Shown: positions 24,266-31,659 of the stretch, piece by piece
Numbering within the stretch: position 1 is the stretch's first letter
Layout: each line of letters begins with the position of its first letter
From: Ruminococcus sp.
GTDB lineage: Bacteria > Bacillota > Clostridia > Oscillospirales > Ruminococcaceae
Direction of reading: 5' to 3'
DNA length: 37,432 nt
Assembly (NCBI RefSeq): GCF_024691275.1
Contig: NZ_JAILNU010000111.1
Location: forward strand, 1-37,432
Program-made: the position numbers and the translations under genes
The notes under the pieces: generated by a model
Databases searched by the model: none
What the model was told of the DNA's origin: nothing
What the model saw: only the letters and a program-made list of their open reading frames with translations

Positions 24266-27200
24266 ATGTTAAAGAAAAATGCACGCAGAACAGGAGCAGG
24301 TATAATGAGCCTTGCACTCCTGCTCGGTACAGCAGGTTATTTTCCTGAAACAAAAGCTGCTGCTGCAAGCGGTGTAACGATCAATGAAGTCTGCCCGAAG
24401 AATACTGCATATGCTGCCCCTGACGGCGGTAAGTACGACTGGGTGGAACTTTACAATAATTCGGGAAGTGCTGTGGACATAAGCGGTTGGGGCTTCACGG
24501 ATACAGTTGAGACACCTTACCGTTTCACTTTCCCGTCGGGAACTGTTATACCCGCAGGCGGAAGAAAAGTGTTCTTCTGCGACGGTACAGCAGGCGAGAA
24601 CAATAAGGCTATCGCACCTTTCGGTCTTTCTACAAGCGGCGAGACTCTTACACTTACGGATAATTCAGGCAATATCGCATCACAGGTAACCTTTGATGCA
24701 ATGGCAAAGGATACTTCCTACGGTCAGTATCCCGACGGAAGCGGCGAGTTCTATGTTCTCAGCGGAACTCCCGATGCTGCAAACGCAGCTCCCGAGGGCT
24801 CTAACGCTGTAAGGACACCTTCCTTCTCGGCAGAGAGCGGCTTCTACGACAACGGCTTCGCACTCACTATCGACGTTCCGCAGGGAACTACGGTATACTA
24901 TACTACTGACGGCAGTGATCCTTCAACCGAATCCGAGAAATATACAGGCGCTATCACTGTCAGGGATATGACAAGTGAGCCTAATAAGTACAGCGCAAGA
25001 ACCGATGTTACCGCTTATACAGATATATTAGCTCCTGACGAGGGCGTTCTCAAGGCAGCTGTTGTACGTGCGGTAGCGGTTGACTCACAGGGCAGAAAGA
25101 GCTCCGTGATAACAAAGACATACTTCATTGGTTCTGCCAATGTTGAGAGATACAAAAAAATGAAGGTCATCTCACTCGTTACTGATCCCGATAACCTTTT
25201 CGATTACGAGAAAGGCATCTACGTAAAGGGTAAGGTTTACGACGAGGGCGGCACAGGCTTCACATTCCCGGGTATGGGAGACTGGGGCAACGGTCAGAAC
25301 GGCTGGAACATGGGCGACCAGAACGGTCAGAATGGTCAGAACGGCTGGAATATGGGCGATTGGGGCAACCTAAATCTCGGCGGAGCAGGCGGCCCTGCGG
25401 TAATGGCAGATGAAGACGGTCAGCAGAACGGCGGCTGGAACATGGGCGGCTGGAATATGGGCGGTCAGAACGGTCAGAACGGCGGCTTCGGCGGTCAGCC
25501 TGGTGCTCAGCCGGGCGCAGGCGGTGGATTCGGCTTTGATATGGGCGATATGGCATTTATGTCCCAGGCAAACTACAACCAGAAGGGCTCTGAGTGGGAG
25601 CGTCCCGCAAATATCGAGGTATTCGAGAACGGCAAGAGCGTTCTTTCACAGGACGTAGGTATCAGAACTAAGGGTGCAGCTTCCCGTGCATGGCCGCAGA
25701 AGAGCTTCAACATCTTCGCTCGTCAGGACTACGGCAAGAGCAGCGTGGAGTATGACCTCTTTGAAGGAAAGGCTACAAAGGAAAAGAATAACAAGGTCAT
25801 CGACAAGTTCGACGGCTTCACCATAAGAAACGGCGGAAACGACAACATGGCAGGCTACTTCCGTGATTCCGTGAACCAGTCTCTCGTAGGCGACAGAGAT
25901 ATGGCTACACAGGCTACGAGCGAGTGTATCCTCTTTATTGACGGCGAGTTCTGGGGCATCTATCAGCTCATGGAGAAGTACAATTCCGACTATTTCAAGT
26001 CTCACTACGGCGTTAAGAAGAACGATGTTGCTTTCGTCAAGAACAGCAAGCTCGAAGAAGGCGACGATCAGGATCTCAGCGACTGGAACAACCTCCTCAG
26101 CGAGATATCCAGAGCAGATATGACCAGCGATGCAGCTTATCAGCAGATATGCCAAAAGCTCGATATCCAGAGCTTCATCGACTACTTTGCAGCACAGATC
26201 TACTGGGCTAACAAGGACTGGCCAAACAACAACACCGCTGCATGGAGAGCAAAGACTGTTGACGAGAGCAATCCTTACGCAGATGGCAAGTGGCGTATGG
26301 TATTGTTTGATACGGAGTACGCTTCAAGCCTTGCTGATAAGATAAACGAGACAGGTCCTACCTACAACAGCTTCAGCCAGTTCGGCGGAGGCGGCGGAAT
26401 GGGCTTCGGTTTCGGCATGGGCGGCGGTTCGCTCAGCGGAGCTTTCACAGCCCTTATGAAGAACGCAGAGTTCAAGAAGCAGTTCGAGCTCAGCTTTATG
26501 GATATGGCAAACTATAACTTCGATACAAAGAAGACAAAGGCTGCTATCAGCTACTACAAGGGCTTCAAGCAGCAGATACTCGATACATATAAGCGCTTCC
26601 CGTCATCGAAGCATACTCACAACGAGCAGACCTTTGAGGAGGATTATCAGCTCCTTGAGACCTTCTACAATACAAGATACAGCAACGTTACGAGCCAGAT
26701 GAAGAACTATATGGGACTTACAGGCAGTCTTGCAAGCGTATCCGTAAGCAACGACGGCAGCAAGGGTTCTGTAAAGTTCAATACCATAAAACTTGATGAT
26801 TCCGAAAGCACATACACAGGTAAATACTTCACTGATTATCCGGTAACTGTAAAGGCATCAGCCAAGGAAGGCTATAGCTTCGACCACTGGGAGGTAACAG
26901 GTGCGACCGTTGCAAATACAAGCTCTGACGAGATCACAGTTCCTGTAAGCGAAGGCGTTTCTATCAGAGCTGTATACAAAGCAGGAAGCGTTCAGCCGCC
27001 TGTAGAGACTACAACTACTACACAGCCTCCGACATATGGTGAGACAGTTTTCGGTGATGCTAACTGTGACGGCTCCATCGACCTTTCAGACGTAGTTCTT
27101 ATCATGCAGAGCCTTGCAAGTCCAAACAGGTATGGTCTGAACGGAACAGAGGCTACGCATATCACAAGACAGGGTCTGACAAACGCAGACTGTTCAGGTG

Positions 27201-27280
27201 AAAAGGGGGTTACAACTGCTGATGCGCAGGCGATACAGCGTTATCTCCTTGGTATCATTCCTTCTCTTCCCGAGAAATAA
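24266..27280 (+). CDS. Secreted CotH-family protein with LTD, CHB_HEX-like and dockerin domains
   Basis: 1004 aa. Signal peptide (about 1-34); lamin-tail-type domain at 37-150 (INEVCPKN, DWVELYNNSG, DISGWGFTD); chitobiase-C-terminal-like domain at about 185-285 (VYYTTDGSDPSTES); CotH kinase domain from about 298 to 810 (GIRTKGAASRAWPQKSFNI, GIYQLMEKYNSDYF, WANKDWPNNNTAAWR, WRMVLFDTEYA); a Bacteroidetes/InlB-like repeat near 855-910; a Thr linker; and a type I dockerin at about 930-1004 with two calcium loops (GDANCDGSIDLSD). CotH folds are protein-kinase-like; in cellulosome proteins the substrate is unknown. Two Gly/Asn/Gln-rich inserts (336-428 and 707-723) interrupt the CotH domain. RBS TGGAGGG. 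Confidence 0.93.
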   Translation: MLKKNARRTGAGIMSLALLLGTAGYFPETKAAAASGVTINEVCPKNTAYAAPDGGKYDWVELYNNSGSAVDISGWGFTDTVETPYRFTFPSGTVIPAGGRKVFFCDGTAGENNKAIAPFGLSTSGETLTLTDNSGNIASQVTFDAMAKDTSYGQYPDGSGEFYVLSGTPDAANAAPEGSNAVRTPSFSAESGFYDNGFALTIDVPQGTTVYYTTDGSDPSTESEKYTGAITVRDMTSEPNKYSARTDVTAYTDILAPDEGVLKAAVVRAVAVDSQGRKSSVITKTYFIGSANVERYKKMKVISLVTDPDNLFDYEKGIYVKGKVYDEGGTGFTFPGMGDWGNGQNGWNMGDQNGQNGQNGWNMGDWGNLNLGGAGGPAVMADEDGQQNGGWNMGGWNMGGQNGQNGGFGGQPGAQPGAGGGFGFDMGDMAFMSQANYNQKGSEWERPANIEVFENGKSVLSQDVGIRTKGAASRAWPQKSFNIFARQDYGKSSVEYDLFEGKATKEKNNKVIDKFDGFTIRNGGNDNMAGYFRDSVNQSLVGDRDMATQATSECILFIDGEFWGIYQLMEKYNSDYFKSHYGVKKNDVAFVKNSKLEEGDDQDLSDWNNLLSEISRADMTSDAAYQQICQKLDIQSFIDYFAAQIYWANKDWPNNNTAAWRAKTVDESNPYADGKWRMVLFDTEYASSLADKINETGPTYNSFSQFGGGGGMGFGFGMGGGSLSGAFTALMKNAEFKKQFELSFMDMANYNFDTKKTKAAISYYKGFKQQILDTYKRFPSSKHTHNEQTFEEDYQLLETFYNTRYSNVTSQMKNYMGLTGSLASVSVSNDGSKGSVKFNTIKLDDSESTYTGKYFTDYPVTVKASAKEGYSFDHWEVTGATVANTSSDEITVPVSEGVSIRAVYKAGSVQPPVETTTTTQPPTYGETVFGDANCDGSIDLSDVVLIMQSLASPNRYGLNGTEATHITRQGLTNADCSGEKGVTTADAQAIQRYLLGIIPSLPEK
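25272..25540 (+). repeat. Imperfect tandem repeats coding for GQNGWNMGD-like units
   Basis: Repeated blocks such as AACGGTCAGAACGGCTGGAA and TGGAACATGGGC recur in frame at irregular multiples of 3 bp. They encode the Gly/Asn/Gln/Trp-rich insert (residues 336-428) inside the CotH domain. Confidence 0.85.
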
Positions 27281-27290
27281 TAATACATTC

Positions 27291-27323
27291 TCAGCCATAC
27301 GCATTTCCTCTGCGTATGGCTGA
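27291..27323 (+). terminator. Strong hairpin after the cotH gene (no T tract)
   Basis: Perfect 13-bp stem TCAGCCATACGCA / TGCGTATGGCTGA with 7-base loop. No T run follows, so it may protect the mRNA 3' end while termination occurs at the next hairpin. Confidence 0.6.
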
Positions 27324-27345
27324 ATCACTATATGATATAAAAATA

Positions 27346-27378
27346 GCCAATGCTTTTTACAGCATTGGCGTGTTTTTT
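27346..27378 (+). terminator. Intrinsic terminator between the cotH gene and the convergent regulator
   Basis: Stem GCCAATGCT / AGCATTGGC, 6-base loop, then GTGTTTTTT. A-rich sequence on the left side makes it plausible on both strands. It touches the stop codon of the minus-strand regulator. Confidence 0.85.
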
Positions 27379-28003
27379 ATGCCTTTATCTCGGTGTAATA
27401 GAATACCGCAAGCTGAGTTCTGTCGCGCAGGTCGAGCTTGTCGAGGAGACCGCTTATATAATTTCGGATAGTGCCTTCGCCGAGGAAGAGCTTTCCCGAT
27501 ATTTCCTTGTTGCTCAGTCCCTCTGCCACCAGCTCGATTATCTCGCGTTCCTTGTCGCTGATGCCGTGAGCGGCAAAATCGTAAGTCTCGCGGGGCTTGA
27601 TGAGTTCAGGCAGCTTAGTGATTATCTGGTTGCCGAAAACGCTCTGACCGCCCATTACAGCTTCGAGAGCAGGAGCGATCCCGTCAAAATCCTGCTTTAG
27701 TATGTATCCCTTTGCCCCCATGTTCAGAGCTTTTATGATGTACTCATCGTCCGAGAACGTGGTGAGGTAGAGTATACGCGCATCGGGATAGCTTTTCAGT
27801 ATCCTTTCGCCTGCTTCAAGACCTGTTATTCCCTCCATGCGAATATCCATAAGCATTACATCGGGCTTGATCTTGCTGTAGAGCCTTATGGCTTCCTCGC
27901 CGCTGGAGCCCATTTCGGCAACTTTTATTTTCCCTGTGCTTTCGAGTATGGTCTTCAGCGAAAGGGCTACAAGCTTGTCGTCATCTATTACAATGATATT
28001 CAT
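27377..28003 (-). CDS. NarL/LuxR-family response regulator (orphan)
   Basis: 208 aa. Receiver with Asp7-Asp9, phosphoacceptor Asp53 (VMLMDIRMEG) and Lys in YILKQDF; LuxR-type HTH at about 145-205 (ISDKEREIIELVAEGLSNKE, FLGEGTIRNYISGLLDKL). All phosphorylation residues are intact, but no kinase gene lies nearby. It is the last gene of the polA-rimI-regulator run (22 bp after rimI). NarL-type regulators usually pair with HisKA_3 kinases, so the partner must be elsewhere. Confidence 0.94.
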   Translation of the reverse strand: MNIIVIDDDKLVALSLKTILESTGKIKVAEMGSSGEEAIRLYSKIKPDVMLMDIRMEGITGLEAGERILKSYPDARILYLTTFSDDEYIIKALNMGAKGYILKQDFDGIAPALEAVMGGQSVFGNQIITKLPELIKPRETYDFAAHGISDKEREIIELVAEGLSNKEISGKLFLGEGTIRNYISGLLDKLDLRDRTQLAVFYYTEIKA

Positions 28004-28025
28004 ACTTTACTCCTTTATGAATGAT

Positions 28026-28484
28026 CTATATCAGTTTTTTCTGCATAACTACAGCGTTTTCACGCGGATCGGCATAAAAGTTCCTGCGCACAGACAATTC
28101 TTCAAAGCCGAATTTTTTATAAAGAGCGATAGCTCCCTCGTTGGACTGTCGTACTTCAAGGAATATGCTCTCTGTATCCTTCGGGAGAAGCTCTGCAAAG
28201 CGCTTTAGCAGCTTTTGAGCAAGCCCCTTCCTGCGATAGTCAGGGTGGACGGCAACGCTGGTGATATCGGCTTCACCGAGAGCGGTATATCCCGACAGCA
28301 GGGCGATCACCCTCTTATCGTCCATGATGTACAGCACTATGCCGTTATCCTTCTGAGTTTCCGAGCGGAAGGACTCAGCCGACCAGCCGTCAGCTCCCAC
28401 GCAGAGCTTATCGAGAGCGGAGAGCTGTGCGAAAATATCGTCATTGAACTGAGAATCAAGGATATCGAATTGAGAATTATTCAT
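28026..28484 (-). CDS. rimI: Ribosomal-protein-alanine N-acetyltransferase (RimI-like GNAT)
   Basis: 152 aa. GNAT fold with acetyl-CoA motif ITSVAVHPDYRRKGLAQKLL and the C-terminal EVRQSNEGAIALYKKFGFEE, both RimI-like; family members acetylate the N-terminus of S18 or related proteins. ATG follows AAAGGAGGG. It sits downstream of polA; in other Clostridia rimI is often next to tsaB/tsaD, which here is elsewhere in the window, so specificity is less certain. Confidence 0.87.
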   Translation of the reverse strand: MNNSQFDILDSQFNDDIFAQLSALDKLCVGADGWSAESFRSETQKDNGIVLYIMDDKRVIALLSGYTALGEADITSVAVHPDYRRKGLAQKLLKRFAELLPKDTESIFLEVRQSNEGAIALYKKFGFEELSVRRNFYADPRENAVVMQKKLI

Positions 28485-28565
28485 CGTTTCCCTCCTTTGC
28501 AGGAACTTCGTTACATGATTCGGGAGCGGGGATTAATGAGCGGCAGGGGTACAGCGTCACGCTGC

Positions 28566-31103
28566 TCAGCCCTTGGCATCATACCATGATTTTCCCTGAT
28601 GCACGTCAACTTCGAGAGGTACGCGCATATCGTAAACGTTCTGCATCTCCTCTTTGAGCAGTTCTGCGCACTTGTCCGCGCAGGAAATATCCGATTCTAT
28701 GATAAGTTCGTCGTGTACCTGCAATATGAGCTTTGCATCGAGCTTTTCCGCTTTGAGGCGGTTGTAGACATTTATCATAGCTATCTTGATAAGGTCAGCG
28801 GCAGTTCCCTGAACAGGCGTATTCATAGCGATGCGCTTGCCTGCTTTCTGGATATTCTTGTTCGAGGACATCAGTTCGGGGATAACACGTTTTCTGCCGA
28901 ACATTGTGGAAACATAGCCGGTTTCCATAGCGCTGGCAATAGTTTCCTTCATAAAGCCGCTTATCTTTGAGTACTTGTCCATATAATCGTCGATATACTT
29001 CTGAGCCTTGGGCTTTGATATTTTCAGCTCTTTCGCAAGCGAGAAGGCTTCTTTTCCGTACAGTATACCGAAGTTGATAGCTTTTGCGGCGCTTCTCATT
29101 TCGGGAGTTACCATAAACAGCGGCATATCAAAGACCTGTGCCGCAGTTGAGGTGTGGATATCCTCGCCTGATGTGAAGGCTTCGGTCATATTTTCGTCGC
29201 CGCAGAGATGTGCCATTACTCGCAGCTCAATCTGGCTGTAGTCGGCGTCTATGAGAGTCCTGCCCTCGGCTGCGGTGAAGAACTTCCTCATCTGTGAGCC
29301 CAGCTCTGTGCGGACGGGGATATTCTGCATATTCGGTTCGGTGGAGCTGATACGGCCTGTTCTGGTCTCAGTCTGCCTGAACCATGTGTGTATACGTCCG
29401 TCGGGAGCTATCTTGTCGAGAAGTCCCACGACATAAGTGGAGTTCAGCTTTGTATACTGCCTGTATTTCAGAACGTTATCGACAATGGGGGCGTAGCTGC
29501 GGAGCTCCTCAAGGACTTCCGCGCCCGTAGAGTATCCGCTCTTTGTCTTCTTTTTTGCAGGAAGTCCCATTTCCTCAAACAAAACTGTTCCCAACTGCTT
29601 TGGTGAGGCGATGTTGAATTCATGACCTGCTTCGTCGTAGACCATCTGCTGAGTTTCCTCTATCATTTCCGAGAGGTATACGCCGAAATCCTCAACGCCT
29701 TTTTTGTCGATGAGTATGCCGCTGTCCTCCATGGAAGCAAGCACCTCCGTGAGCGGCAGCTCTATCTTTTCAAGGAGTTCGGTCATGCCCTCGGAGTCTA
29801 TCTCAGCGCGGAGCTTCTTTACAAGGGCACTGAGCGACAGCAGCTCGGCAAGCTCTCCGTTTTCGCTGTAAAAATGCACACCGTACTCGGCGCAGAGCTT
29901 ATCGACAGTGTACTCGGAGGCGGAGTTGTTGAGCAGATAACCGCATATTGCAGCGTCGTTCCTTATATTTTTCAGCTCACCGCCGCGAGCCATAGCCCAG
30001 CGGTAGTGTGCCTTTGCGTCGTCGGTGGACTTAGCGCAGTCCGAACCAAAGAATACGAGTATGAGCTTCTCGTCGTCAGTGGTATAGACGTTATCGCCGT
30101 CACGTACAGAGAGTTTTTCGCCGCGGAAAAGGTACTCACATTCGGTGAGCTTTTCAATAATATCAGCAGTAAGCTCGCTGACCTTTGCTTCGATTACAGG
30201 AGCTTCCTCGGCTTTGACTTCGGGAGCTGCATTAGCGCTCTCGGCAGCGTTTATGCCCAGCTTGTCCAGAAGCTTGAACATTTCCAGCTCAGTGAGCATC
30301 TGACCGATAGCAGTTTTGTCGGGAGTGCCTAATTTGTAGCTTTCAAGGTCATTATCTATGGGAGCATTACGGACGATAGTTGCAAGCCACTTGCTCTCCT
30401 TTGCTGATTCCACACCTGCGGCAAGCTTAGCCTTCACGCCCTTTGTAAGGGAAGAATCCTCGTAGTTCGCATAGAGGTTTTCGATGCTTCCGTATTCCTT
30501 GATAAGGGAAGAAGCAGTCTTTTCGCCGATACCTGCAACGCCCTTGATGTTGTCGGAGCTGTCACCCATGAGAGCTTTCAGGTCGATGAGTTTTATGGGC
30601 TCGAAGCCGTAGTCCTCGTTGAAGCGTTCTGGAGTGTAGTATATGTTTTCCTTATTGGTAGCAAGGATAACAGTGACTTTATCGTCGATGAGCTGAAGGC
30701 TGTCACGGTCGCCCGTGAGAACATAGCACTCATTTCCGCTGTCAGAGCAGAGCTTTGAGAGAGTGCCGAGGATATCATCTGCTTCAAAGCCTTCACACTC
30801 TACGACCTTTACTCCCATGAGCGTAAGGAGCTTCTTAACTCTGGGGAGCTGTTCGGCAAGCTCGGGCGGCATACCCTTACGGTTAGCCTTGTATGTCTCG
30901 ACAGCCTTGTGTCTGAACGTAGGGGAGCGCAGGTCGAAAGCAACTGCAACGGAATCGGGAGCAACATCGCTGACATTGCGCAAATATATATTCATAAAAC
31001 CGAAAATTGCATTGGTGAACTGACCCTTTTTATTGGAAAGCATTTTTATGCCGTAGAATGCGCGGTTGAGAATGCTGTTACCGTCTATTGCGAGAAGCTT
31101 CAT
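28566..31103 (-). CDS. polA: DNA polymerase I
   Basis: 845 aa. 5'-nuclease domain at 1-290 (LLAIDGNSILNRAFYGIK, GFEADDILGTL, LTGDRDSLQL, LKALMGDSSDNIKGVAGIGE). A central region at about 310-460 has the position of the 3'-5' exonuclease but lacks its DxE and other acidic motifs, so proofreading is probably absent, as in Bacillus and Thermus enzymes. The polymerase domain has motif A (DADYSQIELRVMAHL), motif B (RSAAKAINFGILYG) and motif C (LQVHDELIIE). RBS ACAGGAGG. It is the first gene of polA-rimI-regulator, with an inferred promoter about 235 bp upstream and a structured leader. Confidence 0.97.
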   Translation of the reverse strand: MKLLAIDGNSILNRAFYGIKMLSNKKGQFTNAIFGFMNIYLRNVSDVAPDSVAVAFDLRSPTFRHKAVETYKANRKGMPPELAEQLPRVKKLLTLMGVKVVECEGFEADDILGTLSKLCSDSGNECYVLTGDRDSLQLIDDKVTVILATNKENIYYTPERFNEDYGFEPIKLIDLKALMGDSSDNIKGVAGIGEKTASSLIKEYGSIENLYANYEDSSLTKGVKAKLAAGVESAKESKWLATIVRNAPIDNDLESYKLGTPDKTAIGQMLTELEMFKLLDKLGINAAESANAAPEVKAEEAPVIEAKVSELTADIIEKLTECEYLFRGEKLSVRDGDNVYTTDDEKLILVFFGSDCAKSTDDAKAHYRWAMARGGELKNIRNDAAICGYLLNNSASEYTVDKLCAEYGVHFYSENGELAELLSLSALVKKLRAEIDSEGMTELLEKIELPLTEVLASMEDSGILIDKKGVEDFGVYLSEMIEETQQMVYDEAGHEFNIASPKQLGTVLFEEMGLPAKKKTKSGYSTGAEVLEELRSYAPIVDNVLKYRQYTKLNSTYVVGLLDKIAPDGRIHTWFRQTETRTGRISSTEPNMQNIPVRTELGSQMRKFFTAAEGRTLIDADYSQIELRVMAHLCGDENMTEAFTSGEDIHTSTAAQVFDMPLFMVTPEMRSAAKAINFGILYGKEAFSLAKELKISKPKAQKYIDDYMDKYSKISGFMKETIASAMETGYVSTMFGRKRVIPELMSSNKNIQKAGKRIAMNTPVQGTAADLIKIAMINVYNRLKAEKLDAKLILQVHDELIIESDISCADKCAELLKEEMQNVYDMRVPLEVDVHQGKSWYDAKG

Positions 31104-31136
31104 AAATACCTCCTGTTTGTAGCGATTAGCCTGTAG

Positions 31137-31219
31137 GGGCTGTTCTCACCTTTCGGTTCGGTCGGTGTTTCTGCTTTGCAGAGGTGTCCGCTGGACACTC
31201 ACACCGTCTCCGACAGCCC
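31137..31219 (-). repeat. Nested inverted-repeat structure 1 in the polA/pckA gap
   Basis: Outer pair GGGCTGT (31137-31143) with ACAGCCC (31213-31219); middle pair CGGTGT (31163-31168) with ACACCG (31201-31206); inner hairpins CTGC-TTT-GCAG (31171-31181) and GTGTCC-GCT-GGACAC (31184-31198). The ends (GTAGGGGC...GCCCG) resemble palindromic intergenic repeats common in gut Firmicutes, from memory. Strand of action is unknown; it lies in the inferred polA leader. Confidence 0.6.
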
Positions 31220-31234
31220 GTGATTTACATAAAA

Positions 31235-31316
31235 CAATGCAGGGAACGCCGCTCTCGGCGTTCCAATACCAGAAAAAATTCGTATCGACGGGCGCTTGGA
31301 AAACGCACCTGCATTG
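31235..31316 (-). repeat. Nested inverted-repeat structure 2 in the polA/pckA gap
   Basis: Outer 9-bp pair CAATGCAGG (31235-31243) with CCTGCATTG (31308-31316), enclosing a perfect 9-bp hairpin GGAACGCCG-CTCT-CGGCGTTCC (31243-31264). No ORF of note. It may be a mobile palindromic element or part of a structured leader RNA. Confidence 0.6.
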
Positions 31317-31338
31317 CGGTTAACTTATCCTGAATAAT

Positions 31339-31367
31339 ATTATACCACATTATAATTAAAATAGCAA
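31339..31367 (-). promoter_or_regulatory. Candidate promoter for polA
   Basis: Minus strand: TTGCTA (31367-31362), 17-bp spacer, TATAAT (31344-31339). It implies a leader of about 230 bases that contains both nested structures. Confidence 0.6.
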
Positions 31368-31539
31368 ATGCAGCGCGGAGAGCTTGACAAAAATATAACA
31401 ACGTTCCGTTTTTTATATATCACGGCAACGGTCTACAGCGTAATGACAGGGGTCTTTCCGCGGTAAAAGCAATAAATGCAATAACTATAGGTAATATTGC
31501 TATTCCGAAAAAATACCGTTAAAATATACCCTGCCGCTA

Positions 31540-31568
31540 TTGACACATTGACAAAAAATAGATATAAT
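31540..31568 (+). promoter_or_regulatory. Consensus promoter for pckA
   Basis: TTGACA (31540-31545), 17-bp spacer, TATAAT (31563-31568): a perfect sigma-A consensus, fitting high expression. A second TTGACA at 31549 overlaps the spacer. The leader (about 85 bases) has small inverted repeats TTTGA/TCAAA (31584-31599) and GCGG/CCGC (31611-31624). The rest of 31368-31539 shows no gene. Confidence 0.88.
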
Positions 31569-31659
31569 AGTATTAGAGGAATGTTTGATTTTTGTCAAAT
31601 ATCCTGTTACGCGGCATATTCCGCATATAAGATGATAATTTTTTAGGAGGTATTATACA

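Noticed and set aside
25260..25556. Long open frame on the minus strand opposite the CotH Gly-rich repeat
   Set aside because: It is an Arg/Ser/Pro-rich shadow of a repetitive plus-strand coding region with no ribosome binding site.
31104..31659. tRNA or insertion-sequence remnant in the polA/pckA gap
   Set aside because: No cloverleaf with a T-loop motif and no transposase-like reading frame; the structure is only nested inverted repeats.
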